Shown: positions 18,158-26,437 of the stretch, piece after piece
Position numbering within the stretch: position 1 is the first letter of the stretch
Layout: each line of letters opens with the position of its first letter
Notes under the pieces: model-generated
The model's database searches: none
Seen by the model: the letters and a program-made list of their open reading frames with translations, nothing else
Told to the model about the DNA's origin: nothing
NCBI RefSeq assembly: GCF_007786455.1
Contig: NZ_VNJK01000001.1
Location: 714,673 to 778,672 of the forward strand
Origin: Paenibacillus agilis
GTDB lineage: Bacteria; Bacillota; Bacilli; Paenibacillales; Paenibacillaceae
DNA: 64,000 bases
Direction of reading: 5' to 3'
Translations under genes and position numbers: made by a program

Positions 18158-20614
18158 ATGAAGAAGAAAATCGTAAGTACAGCTTTAGCTGCGAGCTTAG
18201 TTGTTGGCTCACTCGCAGGTATTCCTGTGAATGCTATGTCAACAGCGGAGGCGCTTAGCAAGATTCAAGCTACGCAAGCGTCCAAGTCGCCAATTATTTG
18301 GTTGGAAAATAAATCAAAGCAAATTCACGGTGCATTGAACGATAAAGAGCGTTCGGTTGTGCGTGCCACATATGAAAGTGTGAGCACAGTTACGTATTCG
18401 ACGTATGGATCGGTTGTTGATCCGATCTGGAATAGCATCCCGACTGAATATAAGAAAGATGCTGTTACAAAAGAAAATGTTTTCGGCATCTACAAGCAGT
18501 TGAAGTTGTTTGCGCTTGGTGACGCACAGGCTTTGGGTGCTTTGAGTACTACATATGACAAAGTGTTGCAGCAAGCAGCCAAAGACGCAGGTCTAGCAAA
18601 TGGATTGACGAAAGCAGATTACGAGGATCTGGCAGCGAAAGTTAAGGGGAACTTCTTAAAAGAGTTCCAAGGTAAAGACTTCGCAGTATTGCTGAGCAAT
18701 CCAGCAGAAATCGGGAAGAGTTTCAATACGAAGCTGCAGAAAGTAGTTCAATCCGCAATTGCGGAGTCTGATAAATTCAGTGCGATCGCGGAAACTTACA
18801 AGTTCGATTGGAGCGCTGTAAACGAAGCAGATAAGCAATTGGCTTCTAAAGTGTCCACTTATAACGAAGCTATTGAATCATTGGCTGTGGCAGCAGTGCG
18901 GGCACATGCGAACCTAATTGGAAATGATACAAAAGAAGGCACGAATGTTGTGCTAAGTGTATATGGGGCTGTATACGGAAGTGTTACGGAAAGTGTATAT
19001 ACAAATGTGTATAGCACCGTGTCTCAAGTCACGTATTCGGATTACAACCGCTATATTGAATTGAAGCTTGAGAATAACAGTACTGGTGTTAAGTTAGAGA
19101 ACGGTACACTGAAGACGACGGATAAGAAAGACGGGGTTGCATACGTAACAGCTTATATTAGAAAAGCTGGTACTGCATTCTCTGGGGATGAAGTTCTATT
19201 TAGTAATGTGAGCATCCCTGTTCGTTATATTGCACCTGGTTCTAACAATAATAACGGTGGTGGATTCTACCCTGGCGGACCTGGCGGCGGTGGAGGCAGC
19301 ATTTCTGATGGTGTCCTCATTGATTACAACAACTATTTCAAAGAGCTTGAGAAGCAATTGGCTGCACTTAAATCACGTCTTGCTAGCGCTGTCTCTACAG
19401 AAGAGAAAAATCGCGTGCTAGATGAATTGAACGCACTGTTGAATAAATCATTTGCTGAAGTAACGAAGCTTAATGTGAAGCGCTTTGTTGTTGTAAAAGA
19501 CGGTGTGGCAACACTGAAGCTGACGGACAGCGATCTGAAGAGCTACGTAAATGAGGTAGAAACACAGTTCAAGAAGTGGGCTGGATTGTTCAAAAATGTG
19601 AAGTCCGATATTACGATTCCAGCATTCGCACTTACTCTAGATGCAGGCACTCATGATGTGAAGAAGTATCATGTATCTTTAAGTAAAGCATTGCAAGAAC
19701 TCTTCAAGTCTAAGCAAGCAGCAGATGTATCCGTATTGACAAACGGCTTGCGTACGACTTTACATGTTGCTTCTCTACAAGAAGATGTAGAATGGAAAAC
19801 GACATCGAGACAAGAAACTCGCTTCAATAACAGCCCGATTGTTGCTTCCGATGTATACAAATACGAGTTTGTTTTGAAAGATGGTAAACAGCTTCCAAGC
19901 GGCGCTGTAAAAGCAACACTTCCATTGAGCTCATCTTTCAAGCTGCCTAGCCGTGCATTGGTTGTAGCAGCTGCGGGTAGTACTGCAGTGAAGCCTGTTA
20001 ATGGCAATTATGAATATGCGATTAAGAATGGCAATGAAGAGCTTGCGATTACAGGACGCAGTGTATCTTACAACGATATTAGCAAAGTCCGTGCATGGGC
20101 TGGTCCAAAAATCGACTTTATCTCTGCATTGGGCATTATGGAAGGTGTAGGCAGCAATCGCTTCGCACCTAAAGCGCAGACAACGCGTGGTGAAGTGGCG
20201 AAAATGTTCGTACTTGGTTTTGACCTGAAGGAGAAAGAAGGTTCTAAAACATTTACGGATGTAAGCAGTTCGAAATGGTATGCGAAGTATATTCGTGCAG
20301 CAGCAGATCAAGGTATTTTGAGTGGATATCCGGGTGGTACATTCAAGCCGGAAGCTAAAATTAGCCGTGCAGAGTTCGCAGCCACTGCAGTGCGTTTATT
20401 GCAACAGAAGCATGGTTGGAAAGATGTAGCGGATCCAGATCAAGTACTGAAGCAGTTCAAAGATTACAAGTCGATCCATCCTTCTCTCAAAGCAGACGTT
20501 GCACTAGCGGTTGAGAAAGGCATTCTCGTGGGCGACAAAGGCAAGTTGAAACCAAATGACTCTACGAATCGTGCGGAGTCCGCAGTTATTTTGTATCGTT
20601 TATTGAATAAATAA
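18158..20614 (+). CDS. Secreted protein with C-terminal S-layer homology domains
   Basis: I chose ATG 18158 because GGAGGG lies just upstream and MKKKIVSTALAASLVVGS with PVNA forms a typical signal peptide. The 818-residue protein has no recognised catalytic domain. Residues about 635-818 contain three SLH-type repeats (FISALGIMEGVGSNRFAPK, TFTDVSSSKWYAKYIRAAA, GYPGGTFKPEAKISRAEFA, AVEKGILVGDKGKLKPND) that usually bind pyruvylated cell-wall polymer. A Gly/Asn linker (GGGFYPGGPGGGGGS) lies near residue 370. Two Tyr/Ser/Val-rich stretches (about 70-86 and 266-298) resemble each other. It is probably a surface or cell-wall protein; the rest is unknown. Confidence 0.8.
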   Translation: MKKKIVSTALAASLVVGSLAGIPVNAMSTAEALSKIQATQASKSPIIWLENKSKQIHGALNDKERSVVRATYESVSTVTYSTYGSVVDPIWNSIPTEYKKDAVTKENVFGIYKQLKLFALGDAQALGALSTTYDKVLQQAAKDAGLANGLTKADYEDLAAKVKGNFLKEFQGKDFAVLLSNPAEIGKSFNTKLQKVVQSAIAESDKFSAIAETYKFDWSAVNEADKQLASKVSTYNEAIESLAVAAVRAHANLIGNDTKEGTNVVLSVYGAVYGSVTESVYTNVYSTVSQVTYSDYNRYIELKLENNSTGVKLENGTLKTTDKKDGVAYVTAYIRKAGTAFSGDEVLFSNVSIPVRYIAPGSNNNNGGGFYPGGPGGGGGSISDGVLIDYNNYFKELEKQLAALKSRLASAVSTEEKNRVLDELNALLNKSFAEVTKLNVKRFVVVKDGVATLKLTDSDLKSYVNEVETQFKKWAGLFKNVKSDITIPAFALTLDAGTHDVKKYHVSLSKALQELFKSKQAADVSVLTNGLRTTLHVASLQEDVEWKTTSRQETRFNNSPIVASDVYKYEFVLKDGKQLPSGAVKATLPLSSSFKLPSRALVVAAAGSTAVKPVNGNYEYAIKNGNEELAITGRSVSYNDISKVRAWAGPKIDFISALGIMEGVGSNRFAPKAQTTRGEVAKMFVLGFDLKEKEGSKTFTDVSSSKWYAKYIRAAADQGILSGYPGGTFKPEAKISRAEFAATAVRLLQQKHGWKDVADPDQVLKQFKDYKSIHPSLKADVALAVEKGILVGDKGKLKPNDSTNRAESAVILYRLLNK

Positions 20615-20628
20615 AATTTTTGAAGAGG

Positions 20629-20667
20629 CTACCTCTCTGTCTGTATAGATGGAGAGGTAGTTTTTTT
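20629..20667 (+). terminator. Terminator after the SLH-protein gene
   Basis: CTACCTCTC (20629-20637) pairs with GAGAGGTAG (20652-20660), followed by seven T. Confidence 0.85.
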
Positions 20668-20677
20668 CGCAATTTAG

Positions 20678-20839
20678 CAAGGTGAGCAGCAAGAAGTAGA
20701 TGTCACGAATGCAGATGGACAAGTTTCTAGCATTGTGGAGAAGGTCAAGTATGATTCAGTAACAGGACGTTTGCTTTCCTACACAGACGCAAACAGCCCA
20801 ATGGATAATATGCATATGATCCATTGGGGCGCAAAGTAA
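20678..20839 (+). pseudogene. Remnant of an RHS/YD-repeat-like gene
   Basis: Fifty-three codons with no start codon and an in-frame stop immediately upstream (20675-20677) end at TAA 20839. The peptide includes VTNADGQVSSIVEKVKYD and VTGRLLSYTDANSP, which resemble YD/RHS repeat protein, and ends HWGAK. No ribosome site is seen. I read it as the decayed tail of a larger gene; chance coding is possible. Confidence 0.4.
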
Positions 20840-20921
20840 AAGAAACACATGGTATATATAAATATTATTGAGTAGGGTTGCCGGAGCGTTGATTATACCA
20901 GACTAGCAATATGATGGTCCC

Positions 20922-22106
20922 CTAGAGGACCGTCTTCAAAAACTTTCCGATTCGATCCAGTGCTTCCACGAGATTTTCCGTTGAAGAGGCATAAGATATA
21001 CGGATGTGTCCCTCGCCGCTTGCCCCTAGCGCATTGCCTGGCACAACGGCAACTTTAGCTTCTCTTAATACCCGCTCTGCAAACTGTTCGGAGGAAAGGC
21101 CCGTGTGGGAAATAGAAGGGAAAGCGTAGAACGCTCCTTTTGGTTCAAAGCATGGTAGCCCAATGTCGGACAAGCCTTTGACTACCAACCTTCTGCGTTG
21201 ATTGTAGGAGTTGACCATCGATATAATATCTTCTTGACCTCGTCTAAGCGCATCAATGGCTGCTTTTTGGGCCATAATCGGCGCACACAGCATCGTATAT
21301 TGATGGATCTTGGTCATGGCAGCAATTACCTCGCGGTTGCCGCACACATAGCCGAGCCTCCAACCGGTCATGGCATACCCTTTGGAGAAGCCATTAAGCA
21401 GAATGGTATGATCCTTCATATCGGGAAGCGTTGCAAAACATGTATGGGTACCTTCATAAGTCAGCTTATCGTATACTTCGTCGGAAAGCACAATCAGACC
21501 ATGCCGCTTTACAACGGCAGCAATTCGCTCAAGCTCGGCTTTCCCCATAATCGCTCCAGTCGGATTGTTAGGATAGTTGATAATGATTGCTTTGGTACGC
21601 GGAGTAATCGCCGCTTCTACCTGCTCTGCTGTGAGTTGGAAATGCTGTTCTGCCGTTGTGCGAATCGGCACGGGCACGCCACCCGCCATAATGGTGCAGG
21701 AAGCATATGATACGTAGCACGGCTCTGGGATAAGTACTTCATCACTAGGGCATATGATGGCGCGCAGCGCCAGATCCAACGCTTCACTAGTACCAACCGT
21801 GACCAATACCTCATCTCGCGGTTCGTAGTGAACGCTGTATTGATTCTGTAGATGGGCAGCAATCTCTTCACGAAGCTCCAGCAGACCTGCATTCGCAGTA
21901 TACATGGTGTACCCTTTCTCCAGCGAATAACAAGCTGATTCTCGAATCAGCCGAGGCGTAACAAAGTCCGGCTCGCCCACACCAAGCGAGATGATGCCTG
22001 TAACCTCTGTAGCCAGATCGAAGAAACGACGGATGCCAGAGGGCGGCAAATCCAGAATAACAGGCGATATCAAAGCATTCCATTTTAATGACAAGTGAAC
22101 CACCAA
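20922..22106 (-). CDS. Class I/II PLP-dependent aminotransferase under T-box control
   Basis: The product has 394 residues. SLGVGEPDF, YTANAGLLELREEIA, INYPNNPTGAI, SDEVYDKLTYEG, the PLP lysine motif NGFSKGYAMTGWRLGY and HIRISYASS fit fold-type I aspartate/alanine-type aminotransferases (PatA/AlaT group). The frame starts at GTG 22106 after GGAGAAGG; TTG 22097 is also possible and gives a more typical N-terminus. The substrate cannot be read from sequence. A T-box leader immediately upstream shows that its expression follows the charging of one tRNA, so it should serve synthesis of that amino acid. It is divergent from the biosynthetic cluster. Confidence 0.85.
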   Translation of the reverse strand: MVVHLSLKWNALISPVILDLPPSGIRRFFDLATEVTGIISLGVGEPDFVTPRLIRESACYSLEKGYTMYTANAGLLELREEIAAHLQNQYSVHYEPRDEVLVTVGTSEALDLALRAIICPSDEVLIPEPCYVSYASCTIMAGGVPVPIRTTAEQHFQLTAEQVEAAITPRTKAIIINYPNNPTGAIMGKAELERIAAVVKRHGLIVLSDEVYDKLTYEGTHTCFATLPDMKDHTILLNGFSKGYAMTGWRLGYVCGNREVIAAMTKIHQYTMLCAPIMAQKAAIDALRRGQEDIISMVNSYNQRRRLVVKGLSDIGLPCFEPKGAFYAFPSISHTGLSSEQFAERVLREAKVAVVPGNALGASGEGHIRISYASSTENLVEALDRIGKFLKTVL

Positions 22107-22162
22107 CCTTCTCCATAATAGAATTAACGAAGTTTTTTACCGCACTAAAGACCCAGAGACAA

Positions 22163-22197
22163 CAAAAAAGCCCTCATCCCTAAAAGGGACGAGAGCA
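22163..22197 (-). terminator. T-box regulatory terminator before the aminotransferase
   Basis: On the minus strand, GCTCTCGTCCC pairs with GGGATGAGGGC across a TTTTA loop and runs into TTTTTT. Confidence 0.85.
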
Positions 22198-22410
22198 TGC
22201 TCACGCGGTACCACCCTAGTTGGCTGACAGATACAGCCCACCTCGATCCCGATAACGGCGGGCAGCCGGCAATCTCCTACTCAAGTTCAGAGTGCAACTC
22301 AGGGAGGGCTTTCAGTAAGGGGGATTCCCGGGCTCTCACTATCACCGGTCGCTTTGCAATCGACAGCCTTACTTACTTTTCCCATCAACGTTCATATCGG
22401 TTATAAGTTG
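22163..22410 (-). promoter_or_regulatory. T-box riboswitch leader of the aminotransferase gene
   Basis: Read on the minus strand, AGGGTGGTACCGCG (complement of 22204-22217) is a perfect T-box core and is followed by the terminator at 22197-22163. Stem I material (GTAAGTAAGG, GAGAGCCCGGG, CTGAACTTGAGT) precedes it. The specifier is not certain: in GCACTCTGAAC, GCA, ACT and CTC can all be framed. The leader ends about 57 bases before the coding start. Confidence 0.9.
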
Positions 22411-22416
22411 AGGAAA

Positions 22417-22446
22417 AATATATCACGAAAAGATTTGTATTGTCAA
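22417..22446 (-). promoter_or_regulatory. Promoter of the aminotransferase T-box leader
   Basis: On the minus strand, a perfect TTGACA (complement of 22441-22446) and TATATT (complement of 22417-22422) are 18 bases apart. Transcription would start near 22410. Confidence 0.7.
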
Positions 22447-22554
22447 TCTTTACTATTCAAGTAAAGTGTGATAGATTTCTAGTAATATTTGATTATGTGA
22501 CTAAAAAATGCTATTTAATTAATTGCATAATTATTTTATATCATTAATAAATAA

Positions 22555-22597
22555 ACGTTTGCTAAGACATACTTTGGCGAGGAATCTTAGCAAACGT
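22555..22597. repeat. Perfect 13-bp inverted repeat in the leader of the cluster's first operon
   Basis: ACGTTTGCTAAGA (22555-22567) and TCTTAGCAAACGT (22585-22597) are exact complements around a 17-base loop. No T run follows on the plus strand, and only a loose TTTATTTATT follows on the minus strand. It lies 124 bases before the BacA-like start and may be an operator or an RNA hairpin in the leader. The remaining bases 22447-22720 are AT-rich, with no strong promoter seen. Confidence 0.6.
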
Positions 22598-22720
22598 CTG
22601 GTTACGACCTATTGATTTAACAAAAAAAGATCATAAATCTATTATACGGGTATGCATATTTTTTGTAAATCAATGGGTTATACCTCTACTCTTGACTTAG
22701 AAAGTGAGGTTACCTTGTCT

Positions 22721-23293
22721 ATGGCGTATGCGCTGCACAACATTACCCATTCGTCTGTTCTGAATAGTATTCATACCATCTGCACACTAGGACCTGAGCA
22801 TACAAATTGTGAGCTTGCTGCAAGAACCTGGTTTGATCGGATGGGAAAGTCAGGTACCATATTATTATATCCAACTTTGGAAGAGGCGATTGTCGATGTA
22901 AGGGGTCAACCAGGAACAGCCCTGCTGGGATGCGTGGTGTATCCCGATTTGCACAAGATCGTATTTTCCAACTTGGATAAGCTTGCGTTAGTAGACTGCT
23001 TTATTATGCCCACTTACAAGATGGTTCTTGCCTCCAATTCGAGCAGCCTGCACCAAAACCCTTTAATAGCTTCTCATCCCGCCCCTTCAGGACTTGCCGC
23101 ACAGCACACTACCAATATTCGCCTCGTTCCGAGCAATGCTCAAGCCGCGATTGATTGCGCAGCAGGGGTTTCAGATGCCTGCATTACGACCATTTCAGCA
23201 GCAGAACGACAAGGTTTACACATCATGCATGATTACGGCGAAATACCCATGGGATTTACGATACATGCCCATACGACGACAGAACATGGGTAA
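22721..23293 (+). CDS. BacA-like prephenate decarboxylase
   Basis: The 190-residue protein resembles BacA of the bacilysin pathway and the prephenate dehydratase fold. TLGPEHTNCELAARTWF corresponds to BacA TLGPEGTSSEYAA, ASHPAPSGL to VSHPSPINL, and the end GEIPMGFTIHA to the IPM-S-F end of BacA. The catalytic TRF motif of true prephenate dehydratases is replaced by MGF, as expected for an enzyme that decarboxylates prephenate without aromatising it to give dihydro-hydroxyphenylpyruvate. ATG 22721 follows AGTGAGG; ATG 22652 is in frame but lacks a ribosome site. It is the first gene of the cluster's left operon, followed by an aminotransferase. Confidence 0.72.
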   Translation: MAYALHNITHSSVLNSIHTICTLGPEHTNCELAARTWFDRMGKSGTILLYPTLEEAIVDVRGQPGTALLGCVVYPDLHKIVFSNLDKLALVDCFIMPTYKMVLASNSSSLHQNPLIASHPAPSGLAAQHTTNIRLVPSNAQAAIDCAAGVSDACITTISAAERQGLHIMHDYGEIPMGFTIHAHTTTEHG

Positions 23294-23307
23294 ATGGGAG
23301 GTTCACG

Positions 23308-24594
23308 ATGTCCAACGTACAACTGAGCAAAACAGGACTAAAAATGTCAGAACTAACAGGCGTTCGTTCGATCATGAAAGATATCAAGGAGACAAATGAA
23401 ACGGACAAGCCAAGAGATTATGTCAACGTTAGCGCAGGCAATCCGTTAGTATTGCCTGAGGTTGAGGCGTTATGGCGCAAATATGCACATGAATTGCTTG
23501 ATGGTCAGGAATTCGGTGAAATTATCGGTCGTTATGGCTCCAGCCAAGGGTATGAACCGTTCATTGATGCCATTGTACACTGGTTTAATGCGGAATACGG
23601 CTGGAACTTAACGAAGCATAATGTGCTCGTTACGCCAGGTAGTCAGTCGTTGTACTTTATGGCGGCCAATGCTTTCAGCGGACCTGATGAAGCAGGCAAC
23701 CAGCGTTCTCTGGTTCTGCCATTATGTCCTGACTACACAGGCTATGGCGGCGTAGTGTTGTCCAAGGACGTGTTGAAGACGTATAAGCCAACGCTTGATA
23801 TTAAAGCGAGGCATCGTTTTAAGTATCGGCCGGATATTGAAAAGCTGACAATTGATAAGAGCGTAGGTGCCGTCTTGTTCTCCCGTCCCTGCAATCCAAG
23901 CGGCAACTTAATGACGGAGCAGGAAGTGGATCGGATTGTAGCGATGTGCGCGGAACAGGATGTGCCGGTCATTATCGACTCGGCTTATGCGCCACCATTT
24001 CCGGACATGGTATTTACCGATATGACTCCGGTATGGGGAGAGAACGTGATCCATTGTGTCAGCTTGTCGAAAGTAGGGCTTCCAGGTGAGCGGATTGGCG
24101 TAGCGATTGCAAGCGAGAAGTACATTCAATTGCTGGAAGCGTTCCAGTCGAACATGAATATTCATTCTTCACGATTCGGTCAGGCGCTAGCAGCCAGAGC
24201 TATCATGTCGGGTGAACTGGCAGAAGTGTCTACGAACGTCATTAAGACGTTCTACCATAAGCGTTTCCTGATTTGGGAATCGGCGTTAGATCGCCTGATG
24301 CCGGACGATGTGCCTTGGCATCTACATGTAGGAGAGGGATCGATCTTTGCATGGATGTGGTTTAAAGATTTGCCAATAAGCGATGCGGAACTATATGTGG
24401 AGCTTAAGCAAGAAGGCATGATCGTGGTTCCAGGTTCTACGTTCTTCAGCGGGCTTAACGAACCCTGGAGCCATATCAAGGAGTGCATTCGAATCAGTTT
24501 GACGGCAAGTGAAGAGGAATTAGAACGAGGTGTGGCTATCCTGGCTAAAGTCATTGCTCGTGTATATCAACGGGCCGGTATTACAACCAGATAA
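23308..24594 (+). CDS. AvtA-like valine-pyruvate aminotransferase family protein
   Basis: The product has 428 residues, preceded by ATGGGAGG. NVSAGNPLVLPEVE, GRYGSSQGYEPF, TPGSQSLYF, FSRPCNPSGN, DSAYAPPFP and the PLP lysine motif VSLSKVGLPGERIGVAI match the AvtA group. These enzymes use alanine or valine as amino donor for 2-oxo acids. Lying 14 bases after the BacA-like gene, it is the natural candidate to transaminate the decarboxylated prephenate product to a non-aromatic tyrosine- or phenylalanine-like amino acid (inference). The bacilysin pathway uses a different aminotransferase family (BacF). Confidence 0.82.
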   Translation: MSNVQLSKTGLKMSELTGVRSIMKDIKETNETDKPRDYVNVSAGNPLVLPEVEALWRKYAHELLDGQEFGEIIGRYGSSQGYEPFIDAIVHWFNAEYGWNLTKHNVLVTPGSQSLYFMAANAFSGPDEAGNQRSLVLPLCPDYTGYGGVVLSKDVLKTYKPTLDIKARHRFKYRPDIEKLTIDKSVGAVLFSRPCNPSGNLMTEQEVDRIVAMCAEQDVPVIIDSAYAPPFPDMVFTDMTPVWGENVIHCVSLSKVGLPGERIGVAIASEKYIQLLEAFQSNMNIHSSRFGQALAARAIMSGELAEVSTNVIKTFYHKRFLIWESALDRLMPDDVPWHLHVGEGSIFAWMWFKDLPISDAELYVELKQEGMIVVPGSTFFSGLNEPWSHIKECIRISLTASEEELERGVAILAKVIARVYQRAGITTR

Positions 24595-24648
24595 CACATT
24601 AAGAGAGATTGTCCAGACAGAACACGATGGATAGAAAGGGGTAAAGCC

Positions 24649-25668
24649 TTGGCATTTATCACAGTGGATTCTGTGTCGAAGGAGTTTAAGGTAGAAGTGA
24701 AGCAGCGAGGTGTCATAGGGAAGCTGCGCAGTCTTGTTCGTCCACATATCGTTACCCGTCAGGCCGTTCGTCATATTTCTTTCTCTGTGGAGGAGGGGGA
24801 GATTATTGGATATTTGGGTCCGAATGGTGCCGGCAAATCGACGATGATCAAGATGCTCTGTGGTATCATGCATCCAAGCTCCGGCCATATTCAGGTTAAT
24901 GGCTGCATCCCCTACAAGGAACGTCGCAAGTTCTCCATGACGATTGGAGTTGTTTTTGGGCAAAGGAGTCAATTGTGGTGGGATTTGCCTGCGATTGACT
25001 CCTTGGAGCTTTACAAAGACATCTATAAAGTATCTTCGACGAGCTACAAGCGAAGTCTCAACGAGTTTAACGAATTGTTAGACTTGCACGAGTTTGCACA
25101 TACACCTGTACGTCAGCTAAGTTTAGGCCAGCGTATGCGAATGGAGCTTGCGGCCGCTATGTTGCATCACCCCCAAATCTTGTTTTTGGATGAACCCACT
25201 ATAGGTCTTGACATTATGGTGAAGGAAAAGATTAGGGACTTTATTCTGCAATGGAACAAGCAGCGCAAGACGACGGTTATTTTGACGACACATGACGTAA
25301 TTGACATCGAGCGGCTGTGCAATCGTATTTTGATTATTAACAGCGGCGAGATGGCGTTTGACGGCTCAGCGAAAGAATTGGAGCAGTTGTACACCAAGGA
25401 AAAGCAAATCATTGTTACGTTTAAGGAAGCAATTGATTGGCTGCCGCCGCTGCTGCATGCGACAGTGCAGTGGAGGGAAGGCAACCAGATATGTTTTGCA
25501 GTGGAACGCAGCGAGGACGTGCAGGAAGTGATCAAGCGTATCGTTAACAGCTATGAGGTTACTGATATTCAGATCCGCGGAGCAGATTTGGAAAGTATCA
25601 TCAAGCAAGTGTATCAAACGGGAAAAAGGGATGACGTCCATGAAGTCGTATATTCGCATTTTTCATAA
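24649..25668 (+). CDS. ABC transporter ATP-binding protein (ABC-2 exporter)
   Basis: This 339-residue ATPase starts with TTG after GAAAGGGGT. Walker A GPNGAGKST (about residue 62), the Q-loop region, signature LSLGQRMRMELA, Walker B ILFLDEPTIGLD and the H-loop THD are intact. The N-terminal SKEFKVEVKQRG and the long C-terminal extension are typical of the daunorubicin-resistance / ABC-2 subgroup paired with two permeases. The two permease genes follow, the first overlapping by 29 bases. Export of the cluster product, or self-resistance, is the likely role. Confidence 0.9.
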   Translation: MAFITVDSVSKEFKVEVKQRGVIGKLRSLVRPHIVTRQAVRHISFSVEEGEIIGYLGPNGAGKSTMIKMLCGIMHPSSGHIQVNGCIPYKERRKFSMTIGVVFGQRSQLWWDLPAIDSLELYKDIYKVSSTSYKRSLNEFNELLDLHEFAHTPVRQLSLGQRMRMELAAAMLHHPQILFLDEPTIGLDIMVKEKIRDFILQWNKQRKTTVILTTHDVIDIERLCNRILIINSGEMAFDGSAKELEQLYTKEKQIIVTFKEAIDWLPPLLHATVQWREGNQICFAVERSEDVQEVIKRIVNSYEVTDIQIRGADLESIIKQVYQTGKRDDVHEVVYSHFS

Positions 25669-26434
25669 AACGATCTCTACCTCTTTTGTGTACAGATCTA
25701 ATTTTTATATGCCAATGTTGGCGTACTTCGTGTTTGTGTTTCTTCAGTTTTCACTTTGGTCGGCTGTATTTGCCGTAAATGAACCAAAGGGTACCACGAT
25801 GTCGCAGATGATGACCTATATTTTTATCGGCATGATGATCCGTTTTCTTACTACAGCTTCTGCTTCCGACCAACTGTCCCAGGAGATCAGGGAGGGGAAG
25901 ATTGAGCTTATGCTGATTAGGCCTTATAACTTGTTTTTGTTTTTTCTTGCGAAGCAGTTGGCACAGATCGTGGTCGATTTTATAACGAAAGGCCTTCCTT
26001 TGTTAGGCATCAGTCTCTTGTTTTTATCTCCTTTCATACAGATTCCCTATAATCTATCTAACTGGCTATACTTTGGCTTCTGCTGTATGAATGCGGTGTT
26101 AATCGCTTTTTGTATGGACTATATCATTGGACTTATGGCCTTTTGGATAATCGAAACTTGGCAGCTTCGATTTCTTGTTCAGGACATTGGTAATGTATTT
26201 TCCGGCGTGTTTATTCCACTGTGGTTTTTCTCGGATACCTTTCTTTGGATAGCTAATTTACTCCCATATCCTTACTTATACTTCTATCCCATTAACGTGC
26301 TGCTAGGTAATGTGGATCATGCAAGCTTTCTGCCGCAAGCCTTAATCGGTCTTTCTTGGAGTATCGGTCTTGTAGGCGTCATTATGATAATGTGGCACTT
26401 TTGTAAATCCCGGATTGTCATTCAAGGAGGGTAA
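25640..26434 (+). CDS. ABC-2 family permease subunit 1
   Basis: I chose ATG 25640 because AAAAAGGG lies 9 bases upstream; ATG 25631 is too close to it, and the longer frame from 25553 lies inside the ATPase gene. The 264-residue protein has about six hydrophobic segments and short polar loops such as REGKIELMLIRPYN, a signature of DUF990/ABC-2 permeases. It would form the exporter membrane part together with the next gene. Confidence 0.82.
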   Translation: MKSYIRIFHKTISTSFVYRSNFYMPMLAYFVFVFLQFSLWSAVFAVNEPKGTTMSQMMTYIFIGMMIRFLTTASASDQLSQEIREGKIELMLIRPYNLFLFFLAKQLAQIVVDFITKGLPLLGISLLFLSPFIQIPYNLSNWLYFGFCCMNAVLIAFCMDYIIGLMAFWIIETWQLRFLVQDIGNVFSGVFIPLWFFSDTFLWIANLLPYPYLYFYPINVLLGNVDHASFLPQALIGLSWSIGLVGVIMIMWHFCKSRIVIQGG

Positions 26435-26437
26435 GCC

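Noticed and set aside
20911-20931. Hairpin GATGGTCC / GGACCGTC at the end of the minus-strand aminotransferase
   Set aside because: It overlaps the stop codon and has no T run on either side, so I do not call it a terminator.
22197-22406. Plus-strand open frame of 69 codons
   Set aside because: It is the complement of the minus-strand T-box leader, which explains the sequence fully.
22440-22467. Possible plus-strand promoter TTGTCA-N16-TAAAGT
   Set aside because: It overlaps the much better minus-strand promoter TTGACA-N18-TATATT, whose -35 box is its complement.
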